Assembly (NCBI GenBank): GCA_026770575.1
Contig: MU657274.1
Span: forward strand, 33,093 to 88,276
Reading direction: 5' to 3'
From: Pelagophyceae sp. CCMP2097
Taxonomy: Eukaryota; Sar; Pelagophyceae
DNA: 55,184 nucleotides
Position numbers and translations under genes: made by a program. Below the pieces are notes generated by a model. That model had not been told where the DNA came from, did no database searches, and worked only from the letters and a program-made list of their open reading frames with translations. Positions 1 to 12,100 of the stretch are shown one piece after another (position 1 is the stretch's first letter; every line of letters begins with the position of its first letter).

Positions 1-78
1 CAAGGTTCGTGCCGTCATAGGGCCTGCGTCACAAGAGTGTCCCAAACGCGCGCGGGGCCTCGAAATGCCCGAGACGAG

Positions 79-312
79 TCATCGGCCTCGACGCGTGCGA
101 GCGGCGGCCTCGCCCGTGCCCGTGCCGCGCCTCTTGCAGACCGCGGTCGGAGATTCAGACGCCGCGTTGCAGTGCAGGTAGAGGCGCGACTTCAAATCGA
201 GCGAGAGGACAGAGCCCGCCGCGCTGGCCGTCGACGAGGTGAACTTCGGCGTCGCAGAGAGGCGACGCGCCGCCTCGGCGCCGCCCGCGGCGAGGAAGAA
301 TGAAAGGCGCAT
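79..312 (-). CDS. possible first exon of a gene leaving the window to the left
   Basis: An ATG at 312 on the minus strand opens a frame starting MRLSFFLAAGGAEAARRL, a hydrophobic N-terminus followed by Ser/Thr-rich sequence. This would suit a signal peptide plus transit peptide. No domain is visible, and the frame turns Arg-rich near its end, so a donor such as the GTCTGC after codon ~58 is likely before the stop. The rest of the gene would lie outside the window. A chance frame in GC-rich DNA is the main alternative. Confidence 0.22.
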   Translation of the reverse strand: MRLSFFLAAGGAEAARRLSATPKFTSSTASAAGSVLSLDLKSRLYLHCNAASESPTAVCKRRGTGTGEAAARTRRGR

Positions 313-845
313 GACGTCCGTGGAAGTTCGTGGAACAGTTGCTAAGTCTCTCTCTTTTGCTACCTTTTTTCACGTGCCGCTGACCTCTAAAATATTAGAG
401 ATATCCTAAAATTTCTCAGAATTCCAATTTGTCCCCAATCTGAGCTCAGAATTCCTATTTGTCCCCAATCTGTGCGCCCTCCAAAATATTTGGCTGTTGG
501 TGCATGCTGCACAAGCGCGCATACCTGGCGATTCTGAAGCAAAGCGGCGACTTAGCCCCGGCCTGCGCCTGGTCTTCTTTTATCGAACAATTCGAGCGAA
601 AGTCGTGCGGTTAGTGTGGAGGGTACAAGATTGTGAGTTGCAAGAGCCGCATTTGCGGCGGAAAGCCGCAAGACCAAGCCGCAAGACCACATCTTCGTCC
701 GTACGACGGTCCTACGCGCCTCACACCGAGGGCATTTGAGCCGGATGGCATGCAAGGAGGCCGTGATCCGGGAGCCGCCGCACGCTCCACCGCGTGCGTA
801 CCCGCCTTTTGGGTGCGCTCTCCGCAGAGCAGGCAACAAATAGGA
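313..845. other. spacer without a recognised gene
   Basis: I see no supportable gene here. Short frames on both strands are Arg/Pro/Ser-rich and lack domains. The stretch around 360-490 is AT-richer than its surroundings and holds the 30-bp tandem duplication listed separately, which suits an intergenic or promoter region. Confidence 0.5.
415..474. repeat. 30-bp tandem duplication
   Basis: Two adjacent 30-bp units (415-444 and 445-474) both begin ctcagaattc and contain tttgtccccaatctg. They differ at very few positions. The duplication is simple, lies in non-coding DNA, and no function is evident. Confidence 0.85.
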
Positions 846-3800
846 TTAGTGGGATGCCACGAGGGCGGCGAGGACCGCAACGACAGCGCCGGTGGCAACG
901 CTATCGTCGTCGTCGTCGGACTGGGATCGTCGCGCCGCGTCGTAGCAGAGCACTTCGAGTTCGAGTGGTGTCGCTCGGACCGCGAGGTCGCATAGCACGC
1001 GGGGTACGTCGACGCGACGGATGGCGTCAGCTTGGTCGCCGCCGCCCGAGCCGCCGGCGCCGCCGCCGCGGCCACCGACCGTCGTCGCGGCGCCGGGGCC
1101 CTTGCCCTGGTAGCGGCGGAACGCGTGGCGAAGCCGGCGCTTGCAGGCCGCCGCCTCCTGCGCAAAGGCCAGCGCGGGCGAGGCGCGGAGCTTGACGGCG
1201 AGCGAATTGCGCGCCCGGTCGTCGCCGCGCGGCTCGCGCGAGGCGAGGTCGTGGCGCCGCTGCGACGCCGCAAACGTCATCTCCGAAGCGGCGTCGGCCG
1301 GCGGGTAGTCAAAGTTGCCCGCGGGGCGCTTCGCCGCCCCTGCACACGCGGCGGCCGTTTCTGCAAAGCGGCGGGCCCCGTCCGCGTCGTCGACGTCGCA
1401 GCCGCCGAGGACGTCGTCGTCGATTCGGCGCGGCTCCTGCGGCCACGCGAGGAGGTCGTCACACGAGGCGATGGTCTTGCAACGCCGGCCGCGGTCGACG
1501 TGCGTCGTGATGCTCTCCACGTTTTTTCGTGGCGGCGACCGGTGCCGCGGCGGCGCGTCGCGCCGGGCGCTCTCGACGTTCTTTCGCGACGGCGAGAGCT
1601 GCCGTGGCCCTTCGCCCTCGCTCTCGATGTTGGTCCGCGACGGCGACGCCCATCGCCGCGGCTCCTCGCCGCCGACGTAAAAAGACTGCGCTGTCGGTGC
1701 CGGCGCCGCGAGGCGCGGCGCCGGCGCGTCAAAGTCGGCGAGCGTGGCCCGGAGCGACTTTTTTCCCGCGACGCGCGTTCTTGGTCGCGCGTCGTCGGCG
1801 TCGGGCGGCGCGTCGTCGTCGTCGGGCGGCGCCGGCGCGTTTTCCTTGCCGGCGTCGCCGAGGCGGTCGAGGCGGTGCTGCAGCGTCGCGTAGACGGCGG
1901 CGTACTTGACGCGGCCGTCGGGCCGCGTGAGCGCGGCGACGACGTCGGCGCGCTCGTCGGACTCTGGCAGGATGGAGCCGTCGCGCAGCGCGGCGTCGAG
2001 CGCGGGCGCGGAAACGAAGCCCGAACCGTCGCAGTCGGCGGCCACGCAGCGCCGCGCGACGAGGTTCGCGCGGCGCATGACCCGGTAGCAAGCTCGCCGG
2101 TGCGCGCTCAGCGTCGCGTCCGCCGCCAGCGGCGGGACATGCGCCCGCGACGACGCGCGCGGGTCGCCGCCGCCGCCGCCGTCGTCGTCGCCGTCGCCGT
2201 CGGCGCGGAGCGCGTGCTGCCGCGCGGGCAGGCCGAGGAGGCAGCGGAGCCTTGAGTCAATGGATGGTGCCCGGCCGTCCAGGTCAGGCCCGCAGTGCCT
2301 GCGCGAGGGCACGTCGACACGGAGCGCGGGTCGTCCCTTCAGAGAGACGGCTTCCTCGCGAGTGTCTTTGCAGACTCACAGGCCTCCCCGGTCGATCCAC
2401 CGCATGAGGTCCTCGATCTCGGCGCGCGTCACCGGCACGCCGAGGTGGTTCGCGATAGCCTAGGAAGATGATGCGGAGTCGTTGCTCTTCCCGGACGGTC
2501 GCTCGCTCTCCCAAGAGCACCGACCTGGAGCGTGGCGCGTCCGATGTCGTCGTTGTGGCAGAGCGACTTGACGCATTTAAACGCCTCGCCCTGCCGCAGC
2601 GCCGCCTGCGACCGGAGGAGGACGACGGGGCCGGGCGGCGCGTCGGGGTGCCTTTGCGGCCCTTCGTCGTCGTCGCGCTGGTCTGAGCGGTGGTACGGCG
2701 CGGGCCGCGGCGTGTAGCGCTCGGTTTCGCGGCGCGCCGGCGCTTCCTGCGTCTCGAGCCAGAAGGGCGCCGGCGGCGGCGGCTCGGTCTCGACGGCCTC
2801 GCGCGGGCAGCGCGCCCAGTGGTCGTACCACTGCGGCGGCTCGGGCGGCGAAACGGGGGTGACGGGCTCGTCGAAGTCGACCTCCGTCGCCCAGGGCTTG
2901 AGGAGCGCCGGGGCCGCGGCTGCGTCGCCGTCGGAGGAGTCGGCGTCGTCAAACTCCTCGTCGTAAAACAACTCATCGACCTACCGTCGAGTGTGCTATG
3001 GGTGACGCAGGCACAAACAAGAGACGCGGGCGCGGTGCCTGCTCGACGTCGGTCCTGGCGGCGTCGTCGGACGCGACGCCGCGCCAGAGCATCTCAAGGT
3101 CTGCTTGTGCGAGCTGCGCGCCGGCGGCGTTGAGCGCGATGCGAAGATCGCGCAGCGAGAGCAGCCCGTCCGAGTCGGCAAAGGCGCCGCGGGCCCTGCG
3201 CCACGCCGCCGCGGCGGACCGCCACGACGCCGACGCCTTGAACGACGGGCCGCTGCGGGACGCGCGCAGCGTAGTCTCCGGCTCCTCGTCCTGGGACCTC
3301 GCCGCGGCGAGGAGCACGGGGTACGCGACGTAGCCTCGCGCGTCCGTTTCGACGACGCGCGCGAGCGTCGCTCGGCTGCAGAGCGGGACGCCCGCGTGCG
3401 TGAGCGCGAGCGCGAGGTCGCGCTCCCTGAGCGCGCCGCGGCCGGCGTCCAGCCGCTCGCACGCGGCCTTGAGCGCGCCGGACCGCAGCCGCACGTTCTC
3501 GAGGAGATCGGAAACGTCGGGGTCGTAGCCGGCGTCGCGGCCGCGGCCGCTGCCGCGGTCGTCGTCGTCGACCTCATCGCGCCAGTGGCGGACGAGTTCG
3601 ACCATGACCTCTGCGTCGGCGCGGCCGCGCTTGCCGACGTCGAGGAGGTTGAAGAGGCGGCTCACCGCCGTCGCGTCGAGGTCGGCGCCGGCGTCGGCTA
3701 GGGCGGCGCCGAACTCGCGCCGCCGCGGCGCGCCGTAGCCGTCGAGGTCGAGGCGGCGCATAGCCCGCGCCAGCCGCGACGCAGACAGCCCCTCGCAACG

Positions 3801-4009
3801 CCGCACCGCGTCGCCTGGAAGCAGAGCCGTCGACGGGACGCAACGGCGCGCGGCTGCATCGTCCGTCGTCCCCGGCCTCTGCACGAAACGACGACCCGCC
3901 GGGGGAGGCGCAGGGAGCCTCACGCCAGTGCCGCGCCTCGCCCTCGCCGTTGGCCAGGCGGCGGTACACGCCGATTGCCTCTCCGGACAGCGAGTCCCAC
4001 TTCTGGCGC
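846..4009 (-). CDS. EF-hand domain protein, five exons recognised, 5' end unresolved
   Basis: Exons that close in phase are 4009-3924, 3814-3039, 2980-2525, 2459-2380 and 2250-846, giving about 930 residues. One canonical calcium loop is seen in the last exon (ADCDGSGFVSAPAL). Several degenerate EF-hand-like helix-loop-helix units precede it (LDLDGYGAPRRREF, ADSDGLLSLRDL, AIANHLGVPVTRAEIEDLM). The tail carries Ser-Pro-rich repeats of the form SPSRKNVES/SPPRKNVES. The layout recalls long EF-hand proteins of flagellate protists (EFCAB6-like), but I cannot name an orthologue. The donor at 3039/3038 would be GC (CAG|GCACCG), with a GT donor 24 bp downstream as the alternative. The exon at 4009 needs an upstream exon ending in phase 2, perhaps within 4010-4230, which I could not define. 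Most EF loops lack the full acidic set, so calcium binding at more than one site is doubtful. Confidence 0.6.
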
Positions 4010-4229
4010 CTACGGAAGGCGTCGTTGCTTCGGCCGTTGCGCCGCGCTCGAGACAAGTCGATGCACGCATGATGCACGCATGCTTCGGCGAGGCGCCGCG
4101 CCGCACCGCAGCTTCAGAGGGAGCGCCAGGTCCATCGTGCCTGACGCTATCGTCCGCGGCTGGATCCCAACCGTCGACGGTAAGCTTCGCCGAAATGCGA
4201 TGGAGACTTCTCTGTCTGCGGTCCATTTG

Positions 4230-5121
4230 AAGCGCTCGTGGGCGGCGGGGTGACGCCTGGCCAGAGGACGACGCCGCAACAGGCTTGCTACGGCCGCACT
4301 GCGTCCCGGGCCGGCGCGATGTCGCAGGGTTGGACGCATCGGTCGCACAGAGGCCGGCACGGGCCGTCGACGACGACGGCTGCGACGACGTCGTATTCGA
4401 CCACGTCGCCGAACCAGGGCGGGAGCCGCTGTTGGACGCGGTGCGGTGCTGCGCGCAGTCTGGACTGGCGCGGTGCCGGGCGTTGGTAAGTCGTCGCGGC
4501 TACCGCGGCGGCGCGGCGGCACCGGCCGAGGCGGCGTCGCCTGGCCCGCGAGCGCATGCCGCGGACACGGTGCGACGCAGTGCGCGCCGCAACGGGCGGC
4601 GAGACGGCTTGCTCGGCATTCAGATGACGTCGCGCGAAGACGGGTCGTGGGCCGCAGTCCGCGGGTCACCGCCAGCCGCCGTCGGCAGTCGTCCGCGTCG
4701 CTGGCTCGGCCAGAGAAGGTGAGATGCCCCCAGCGTGCCGCCAAGGAATATGCAGTTTACCCCCGTTCAGACGTGCTTTTGGTCGCATCGAGCGAAAGCA
4801 CCGGCGGCTGCGCGGCTTCCGGCCGCTCCTTGACTCGGAAACCCTGTAGAGGTGCTCCGCGCGGTCGACGAGTGAGCAACGGCGGCCTCCCCGGCGGCGC
4901 GCCGCGCGGCCGCCGAGGGAACTCGACGCGCGCGTTCAACTCGGACACATAACCGCTCGCTTAATCGTGTGGATTTCGAAAAAGTGCCAGCGATTTTGTT
5001 GGTGGAGGCGAGTGGAGCACTCGGTGCGTCGCGCCCTCGCTTCGATCGCGCACCCTCCCCCGCCTATTGCCGCCTGCCCGACGCTCGCGGCGACGCCGGC
5101 GTTTTCGCAGGGCCCCCGACG
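4230..5121. other. spacer between the EF-hand gene and SEC31; no confident gene
   Basis: Frames exist on both strands but have no recognisable domain and are biased to Arg and Ala. A short minus-strand stretch near 4340 reads CRPLCDRCVQPC, a Cys-rich run that could be chance or part of an upstream exon of the EF-hand gene. The SEC31 promoter should lie in the right half of this region. Confidence 0.4.
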
Positions 5122-8100
5122 ATGCTGCTCAAATCTATCGAAGATGTCGGCGCCACTCTGGCGTGGTGAGCCCTTGTTGCGCGCCGCTCGAGCGCGCGGC
5201 GGCCGTGCCGTTTTTTTCGTCCGACGGCCGAGCCACCCTTCCGCCAGGTACCCGTCCAAGACGGCGTGCATGATCGCGCTCGGGACCAAGGAGGCGCTCG
5301 GCACGGGCTTCGACGATTATGGAGCCAAGTGCGTCTCCGGAATCGTCTTTCTTCAAAGACGAATTACCCGGGCAGCGCGCGCCTCGTTCGTTCGTGGCGC
5401 GCGCGGAGCGTTGGGCTAGGCTCGAGATTCACACCATTGACTTGGGTTCCGGCGAGCTGTCTTCCAAGCCAGCCGGCGTGGCCAAGACGTCGTCGCGCTT
5501 CGTCTCGCTGGCCTGGTCGGAGATGTCTTCCAAGCCGGACCTCGGCTTTGGCCTCGTCGCGGGCGGCATGTCGGACGGCGCCGTGGACGTTTGGGATGCG
5601 GCCAAGCTCATCGCGGGCCACCCGCAGGCGCACGTCTCGCGCGTGCAGCGCCACTCGGGCGCCGTCAACGGCCTCGAGTTCAACCCGCACGCCTCGTCGA
5701 GCCACCTCCTCGCCTCTGGCGGCGCCGACAACGAGGTCTACGTCATGGCGCTCGAGCGGCCAGAGGAGCCCACCGTCTTCGTGCCCGCGCCGCCGCCCAA
5801 CGCGTCCAAGCACACGGCCGAGGTGACGTGCGTCGCTTGGAACTCGCAGGTCAGTCACTCCACGCAACTTCGCTAGACTTTGAGACGTCGGACGATCGTG
5901 TGACGAACGATCCCCGGCCTCTGAAGAGCGGCGCAGGTGTCGCACATCCTGGCGACGGCGTCGGTGTCCGGCGCGGTGGTGGTCTGGGACCTGCGGCAGA
6001 AGAAGCCGTGGTGCGAGCTACGCGACGGCGCGTCGCCTGTGTCGGACGTCTGCTGGAACCCTTCCGAGGGCCTGCACCTGGCAACGGCGACGGACGACGC
6101 GGTGATCCGGCTCTGGGACCTGCGGTCCTCGACGACGATGCCGCTGGGCACGCTGCGCGGCCACACGCAGGGGATCCTGTCCATGTCGTGGTGCCCCGAC
6201 GACACGGCGCTCCTCGTCTCGTCGGGCCGCGACAACCGCACCATTCTCTGGGACCTCTTCACGACGCAGCCCGTCTACGAGCTCGACGGCGCCGCCGCCG
6301 CGACGGCGACGACGCCGAGCGGCCTCACAGGCGCGGGGTTTGGCGGCGCGGCCGCAGGCAGCGCGAGCGACGCGTTCAGCGCGCCCGCCGGCGGCGGCGG
6401 CGGCTTCGGCAGCGGCTTCGGTGGTTCGTCGACGAACCGGCGGTACCAGGTGGCCTGGTCGCCGACGGCCAAGGGCGTCCTGGCGTCGTGCTCGTTCGAC
6501 CGCAAGGTGCAGGTCCACTCCCTCGCCGGCGTGGCCACGTCGTCGCAGCGCGCGCCGGCGTGGCTGAAGCGGCCCTGCGGCGCCGCCTTTGGCTTCGGCG
6601 GCAAGCTCGCCAGCTTTGGCGCGTCGCAAAAGTCGTCCGAGGGCGCGCCCACGGTCAAGATCGAGCCCTTCGTCGAGGACGCGGCGCTCGTCGAGGCGTC
6701 GCGGTTGTTTGAGGCGGCGCTGCAGCGCGGCGAGCACACAGATTTTTGCCGCGCCAAGGAGGCGGGCGCGTCGTTGGCGAGCGAGAAGCGCATCTGGTCG
6801 TTTATGCAGCTCATCTTCGAGCCCAACGCGCGGCAGCGCCTCCTCGAGTGCCTCGGCTACGACGCGGCCACGGTGGCCGCCGAGTACAACCTCAGCGTGC
6901 CGCCGCCGCCGCCCGGCCCGGGCAGCGCCGCCTCGTCGCCGCGCGCTGCGCCGGCCGAGTCGGCGGAAGACGTCTTCGGCGCCGCCGCAGCCGAGCTGCC
7001 GACGCCACCGGCGTCGCCGGTGGCGGCGCGCGCGCCGGAGGGTCCGGCGCCCGATGCGGAGACGGAGGCTTCCGTGAAGAAGGCGCTGCTCGTGGGCAAC
7101 TTTGACGCGGCCGTCGAATGCTGCCTCGGCGCGGGGCAGCTCGCCGACGCCCTCCTCCTGGCCTCGTGCGGCGGCGCCGAGCTCTGGGAGAAGACGCGCA
7201 CGCGCTACTTTGCGTCCGCGGCGCGGCAGCGGCCCTGGCTCGACATAGTGTCGGCGATTATCACCAACGAGCTGGGCGTGCTCGTCGACGGCAGCGACCT
7301 GGCCAAGTGGGAGGAGACCCTCGCAATTCTGTCTACCTATGGCAAGTCGGACGAGTTCCCGGCGCTCTGCGAGCAGCTCGGCGCGCGCCTGGAGACTGAG
7401 CGCGGCGACGCGTCGTCAGCGGCCATCTGCTACATGTGCGCCGTCAACGCGCCCAAGACGCTGCGCTACTGGCTCGCCGACTACCGCGCCGCCTGCGCGC
7501 GCAACGGCGGCCGCACGGACACGGCCGCGCTCCAGGACCTTGTAGAGAAGGTGACCATCTTCAACCGCGACGACGCGGCGCAGACGGACGCCATCCCCGA
7601 GCTCGCCGACCTCTTCGCCGAGTACGCCGCGCTCCTCGCCGCCCAGGGCGAGGTCGCCGTGGCGCACAAGTACTGCGCCGCCGCCCAGGCCCCGAACTCG
7701 GCCCTCCTCCTCGACCGCCTCGCGCCGCAGCCGCACGTTGCGCCCTTCCAGCGACAGACGCTCGGCGTCTCGCCCGATGTCCGCACGGGCGGCCTGCCGC
7801 AGCCCGAGCCCGTCGAGCAGCCCGCGGCGCAGCAGCAGCAGCCCGCGCAGCAGCAGCAGGCGCCGGCGGCGCCGCTGTCCAACGACGGCCTGCCCGCGCC
7901 GTGGCAAGCAGCGGTGGACCCGTCGAGCGGCAAGACGTACTACGCCAACCCGCAGACCGGCGCGACGCAGTGGGAAAAGCCCGCCGCGCCGGCACCCGTG
8001 GCGGTGCGGCAAGCGGCCGCGCCGCGACAAACGCAGCCGGCCGTGCGGCAAATGCCGGAGAGGCAGCAGCAGGTGGCGCAGCAGCCGCAGCAGCCCGCGG

Positions 8101-8882
8101 CGTTCGCGCAGCCGCAGCAACCCGCCTACGCGCAGCAGCCCGCGTACGCGCAGCAGCCCCAGCAGCCCGCGTACGCGCAGCAGTCCCAGCAGCCCGCGTA
8201 CGCGCAGCAGCCCCAGCAGCCTGCGTACGCGCAACAGCCCCAGCAGCCTGCGTACGCGCAGCAGCAGCCCGCGTACGCGCAGCAGCAGCCGGCGTACGCC
8301 TTGGCGGCGCCGACACCATACGCCGCGCAACCGGCTCCGTACGCGGCCGCGCCCGCGTTAACACCTTACGCTGCCGCGCCGGCGGTGTCGCCCTACGCCT
8401 CGCCGCCCGCGTCCTTCGCGGCGGCGCCCGCCGCCTACGCCGCGGTCTCGGCGCCGCAGCAGCCTGCAACGGCTCCCTTTGTGCAGCAGCAGCCAGCGGC
8501 CGCTCCCGCTCCCGCTCCCGCTCCCGCACCGGCGCCACCGGCGGCGCCGGCGGAGGTCCCCGCCGACGTGAAGCCGATCACGGACGGCCTGGGTCAGATG
8601 GTGGCGGCGCTGGCGGGTGCGGCGCTGAACGCGTCAGAGAAGCGGCAGCTGGCCGAAGTGCAAAAGGCTGTGGAGAAGCTGTGCGAAAAGTTCGCCGCGG
8701 GCGACGTCAGCCCCGACGTGGCGCAGCAGGTCTCGAACCTCGTCGGCGCCACCATGGCCCGCGACTACGCGACGGCGTCGTCGCTCCAGGTCGCGCTGGT
8801 CAACACGGACTGGGCCGCGCATAAGGACTGGCTCAAGGGCATCAAGTTCCTCATCCAAATGGCGCAGAAGAAACTCTGCTAG
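5122..8882 (+). CDS. SEC31: COPII coat outer-layer protein SEC31, with an internal WW domain
   Basis: Four exons (5122-5165, 5248-5328, 5420-5849, 5937-8882) join in frame to 1166 residues. The N-terminus MLLKSIEDVGATLAWYPSK and the following ALGTKEAL...KLEI match the SEC31 start, which decides the ATG at 5122. Residues 1 to ~370 are WD40 repeats (blades such as HILATASVSGAVVVWDL). A helical ACE1-like segment lies around 550-750. A Pro/Gln/Ala region follows, and the last ~100 residues are the helical SEC31 C-terminal domain. With SEC13 it forms the outer COPII cage at ER exit sites. The oddity is a canonical WW domain at about 836-866 (two Trp, central YYAN, TQWEKP end) just before the PQ region, not part of yeast or human SEC31 as I know them. 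Introns are 82, 91 and 87 bp, all GT-AG. Identity is secure; the WW function is unknown. Confidence 0.95.
8076..8305 (+). repeat. in-frame Gln/Pro/Ala/Tyr tandem repeat in SEC31
   Basis: Short units encoding variants of QQPAYAQ(QPQ) are repeated about eight times, for example at 8114-8300. The DNA units are similar but not identical (cagcagcccgcgtacgcg). Low-complexity Pro/Gln linkers are normal in SEC31, but a regular Tyr-containing repeat like this could serve as a multivalent interaction tract. It sits right after the WW domain, a class that binds proline-rich peptides. Confidence 0.85.
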
Positions 8883-9196
8883 GGCCCGAGATCTCCTTCG
8901 AAGGGCGAGATGCGGCATCGCGCCGGCGGACCGGAAATGGAGGCGCGACGACCCCCGAGGTGGATTCTAGAGAATAATGCCGACTTTCCTATGTACCAAC
9001 GACTGTCTCCCGGGGAGTCGTCGACGTGGGAGCCAGTTGCATCCACCTCCCTTCGGGGTGGACAGCTGCCACCGCATTCTCATCGAAGGGACCTCGCGGT
9101 TTGGGCCGTAGAATCTCAATCTATCTTTCAAGGGCGAGCCCTCCGACGCCGCGACGCCTCTCTCGCGACCCTGCCGGAAGGCACATACGGTAGACA
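8883..9196. other. convergent 3' spacer
   Basis: This 314-bp stretch lies between the stop codons of SEC31 (plus) and the Sfi1-like gene (minus). No frame with features is seen. It should hold the two 3' UTRs and poly(A) signals, none of which I could identify by an obvious AATAAA. Confidence 0.5.
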
Positions 9197-12100
9197 TTAG
9201 ACTGTGATTTCGCCGCGGACGACGATGAAGGGGTTTGTGTGGAGCGACTCTCGCGGCGTGGGCGTCGTGGAGGCCCGCCGCCAGGCCCGCAGGCAGCGCC
9301 GCTTGACCGCGTCGTCGCGGGCCACCGTGCGCATTTCCGTCGCCTGGCGCCGCGCCCAGCGGCGCCGCGCGTGGGCCTCAAGCGCGAGAAAGGCCACGAA
9401 CGTCCACCGCCGGCGCTTGCCGCAAAGCTGCGCGTCGTGGTGGTCCGCGGCGGCGGCGAGCCTCGCATCACAGTCGCGGCGCCGCCGCCGCATCGCAGCC
9501 CACCGCCAGAGGCACCGCCGCAGCGCCGCCCCGCGGACTTGGACGACGGGGCAATGCGCGCGGTTCTCACAACACCTTGCTACAAAGGCCTGCACCGCGC
9601 CGGCCGCTTGGGACCGGCGGCGGTGCGCGTCTCCCCGCGCGGTTCGTGTGCGCATCGCCGCCGCCGCGGCGAAGTGGGCGCGCCAAGCCGCGAGCGCTGG
9701 GGCGAGCCGCGAGGCGTCCGCGCGAGCGAGGCGCAGCGCATCGAACCGCCGCCTCTGCAGCGCGGCGCGCCATTTTTCGAGCGCGCGCCGCGCCGAAAAG
9801 ACGAGCGAGTGCGACCACGCGGTGCGCAGCTCGAGCCTTGCCGCCGACGCCGCCGCGAGCGTCCACAGCGCGCAGAGGAGCCGCGTCCGCGCGTACTCGT
9901 GCCGCGAGGCGAGCGCGGCCGCGCGGCTCCGCCTCTTGAGCCGCGCGCGCTCGAACAGGCGCTTCAGCGCCAGTGTCGCCGCGCGCCGCAGGCGCCACCT
10001 AGTCATAGTGCGTCGTCGTCGACCTCTCGGGGACGTCGGCGCAGCCTCGTGACGAAGAGGCGCCTCTCTTCAAACGTACGTTGCGGCCCTGCGCGTGTCG
10101 TGGCGCGCGCATCTCGCCTGCGCCGCGCGCCGGCGCCAGCGCGCGACGGCGCCGCGGGCGCGGTCTCGGCTGCGGTCGGCGTCGAAGCGACAGAGAGCCA
10201 GCGCGCGTCTCTTCGCGCGGCGCGTGGCGCCGACGACGAGGCCAAACGCGCGGACAGCGTGGAGGAAGCGCGCGGCCTCGAGCGCGACGCGCCGCCGCGC
10301 TCGGAGCACCGCGTGCGCCCGGAGCGCGGCGACGGCGCTCGCGGCAAGGCGCCGCGCGCTTGCGGCGCCGCCGCGGGCCGCCCGGCGGCCGAGGCGCCGC
10401 CGCGCGCTGGCAAAGGCGGCCCACGTCGCGAGGCCGCGCGCCGCCGCGCGCAAGAGGCTGCGCCGCTCGCCGCGAACCGTGCGTCGGCGCGTGTCGAGCA
10501 CGCCGAGCGCGTCGAACGTGCGACCGCGCCACGCGGCCACGGCGCCGCGCGCGGCGCACCAGAGGAGGCGCGCTTCGGCGTGGCGCTGCGCGACGCCGGC
10601 GAGGCGCCGGGCCGCGCGCCGTGATAGTGCGGCCGCGCGCCACGCGTCCATGGCGCGGCGGCCCGCGCGGCGGCCGCGCGCACTCAAGTGCGCCGCGAGC
10701 GCCGCCGCGCGCAGGCCGCGGCGCTCGGCGCGCGCCGCAACGGCGGCGCGCCACCGCTGCAGGCCCCGCCGCTCCGCGTCGAGCCGCGGCGCGGCGCGCC
10801 GGTCGCGGCGCGCGACGGCGCCCGCGAGCCACCGTCGCACCGCGCGGTGCATGCGGAACGCAGAGCGGAACGCAGACACCTACGAATTGCTATGAGACTC
10901 ACCACCCTCGGGCGCCGTTCGAACAATCACTTTTCAGACGCGGGATGAGACGCTTTGCAGTCGCCTCGATCGGGCGCCAACGCAGTGCCGGAGCCGGTGG
11001 AGCGCGAGGTGCGACGCCGCTTCGCCCGACTCGCGCGCAAAGACCTCCTTGAGCGCCCGAAAGACGAGGGCCTGATCCTCAGAGCTCAAGGGACCCTTCT
11101 CAGCGTTTCGGTCGAAAAGCCTCGATGATGGCGCGTGGGCGATGCTCACCGTCCTTGTCGCGAAGAGGTGGAGCCGTCGGAGCTGGGCGACGGCCGCGGC
11201 CGTGCGCGCGTCGTCTCGCACGGGGGCGAACCTCGACCGCGCGTGGAGCCAGGCAGCGACGTCCGAGGCGAGCGCCGACAGTGGGGCGCCGCCGACCGTC
11301 CGTCGCTTGGCGACGCGCGCGGCGGCCCAGGCGCGGAGCCTGCACGTCGCTGACCGCAGCGCGTAGGCCCGCGCCGCCGCCTCGGCGTCCGAGGCCCTCG
11401 CTAAACGGGACCGTCTCGCGACGTGGCGGCGGAGCGCGCACCTACAATCACGCAGTCGACGCCGACCGAGCCGAGAGAATGTGCGGCTCACAGCGCTTGG
11501 AGCATCTTCTTCGAGCGCCTGCGGCGGTCGATTTCGTCGGCCGCGGACCGCCGCCGTCGACGCATCGACGAGTGGACTTTCAGGCAGAGCAGCGCCCCCG
11601 CCGCGCGGCGTCGGGCGACGCGCGAGTAGTCCTAGGTTGAAGGGTGGTGGCATTCCGTATATCGCTTCAACGATGACGGCACGATGAAGTATCTTCCTGC
11701 CGGGATCCACGTTGGCACCCCGACAAGGGCGGGATGTCGCACCGTGTGTCGGCGGTTGGTCGAGTGCGCCTTGAGCGCCGCGTGCGCGTAGAGCATGGCC
11801 AGCGCCTTGGCCTTGGAGTTGGCGCGGTGGAACGCCGCCGCGCGGCCGTCGAGGCGCCGAGCGGTCTTCGCGGACCGGGCGACGTACCGCCACGCGGCGA
11901 ACCACTCGCGTGCCGCTTCGCTCCGGCGCGCGCGCCAGCGCGCCAGCGCGCGCGCCGACCGCCGCGGCGCAACCTCGCCCGGGGCCGCGGCCAGGTCGCG
12001 CGCGAGGCGCCGCCGCTGCTCGCATTCGCCGTCGCGGCGCGTCGACGGCTCCGCCGCCGCGACGGCGGCGGCCATCTCGGCGGCGACCGCCTCGGCGGCG

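Noticed and set aside
1032..2255. Long plus-strand frame (407 codons) opposite the EF-hand gene
   Set aside because: Its product is Arg/Val/Ala-rich without domains; the minus strand carries EF-hand motifs and closing splice sites, so this is an antisense shadow typical of very GC-rich DNA.
7436..8824. Plus-strand 462-codon frame overlapping SEC31
   Set aside because: It is the +1 shadow of the SEC31 exon, made of Arg/Ala runs; SEC31 itself is clearly the coding frame.
10081..11052. Plus-strand Arg-rich frames opposite the Sfi1-like gene
   Set aside because: Composition is extreme (Arg/Pro/Ala) with no repeat logic, while the minus strand shows regular Trp-containing repeats and phase-consistent introns.
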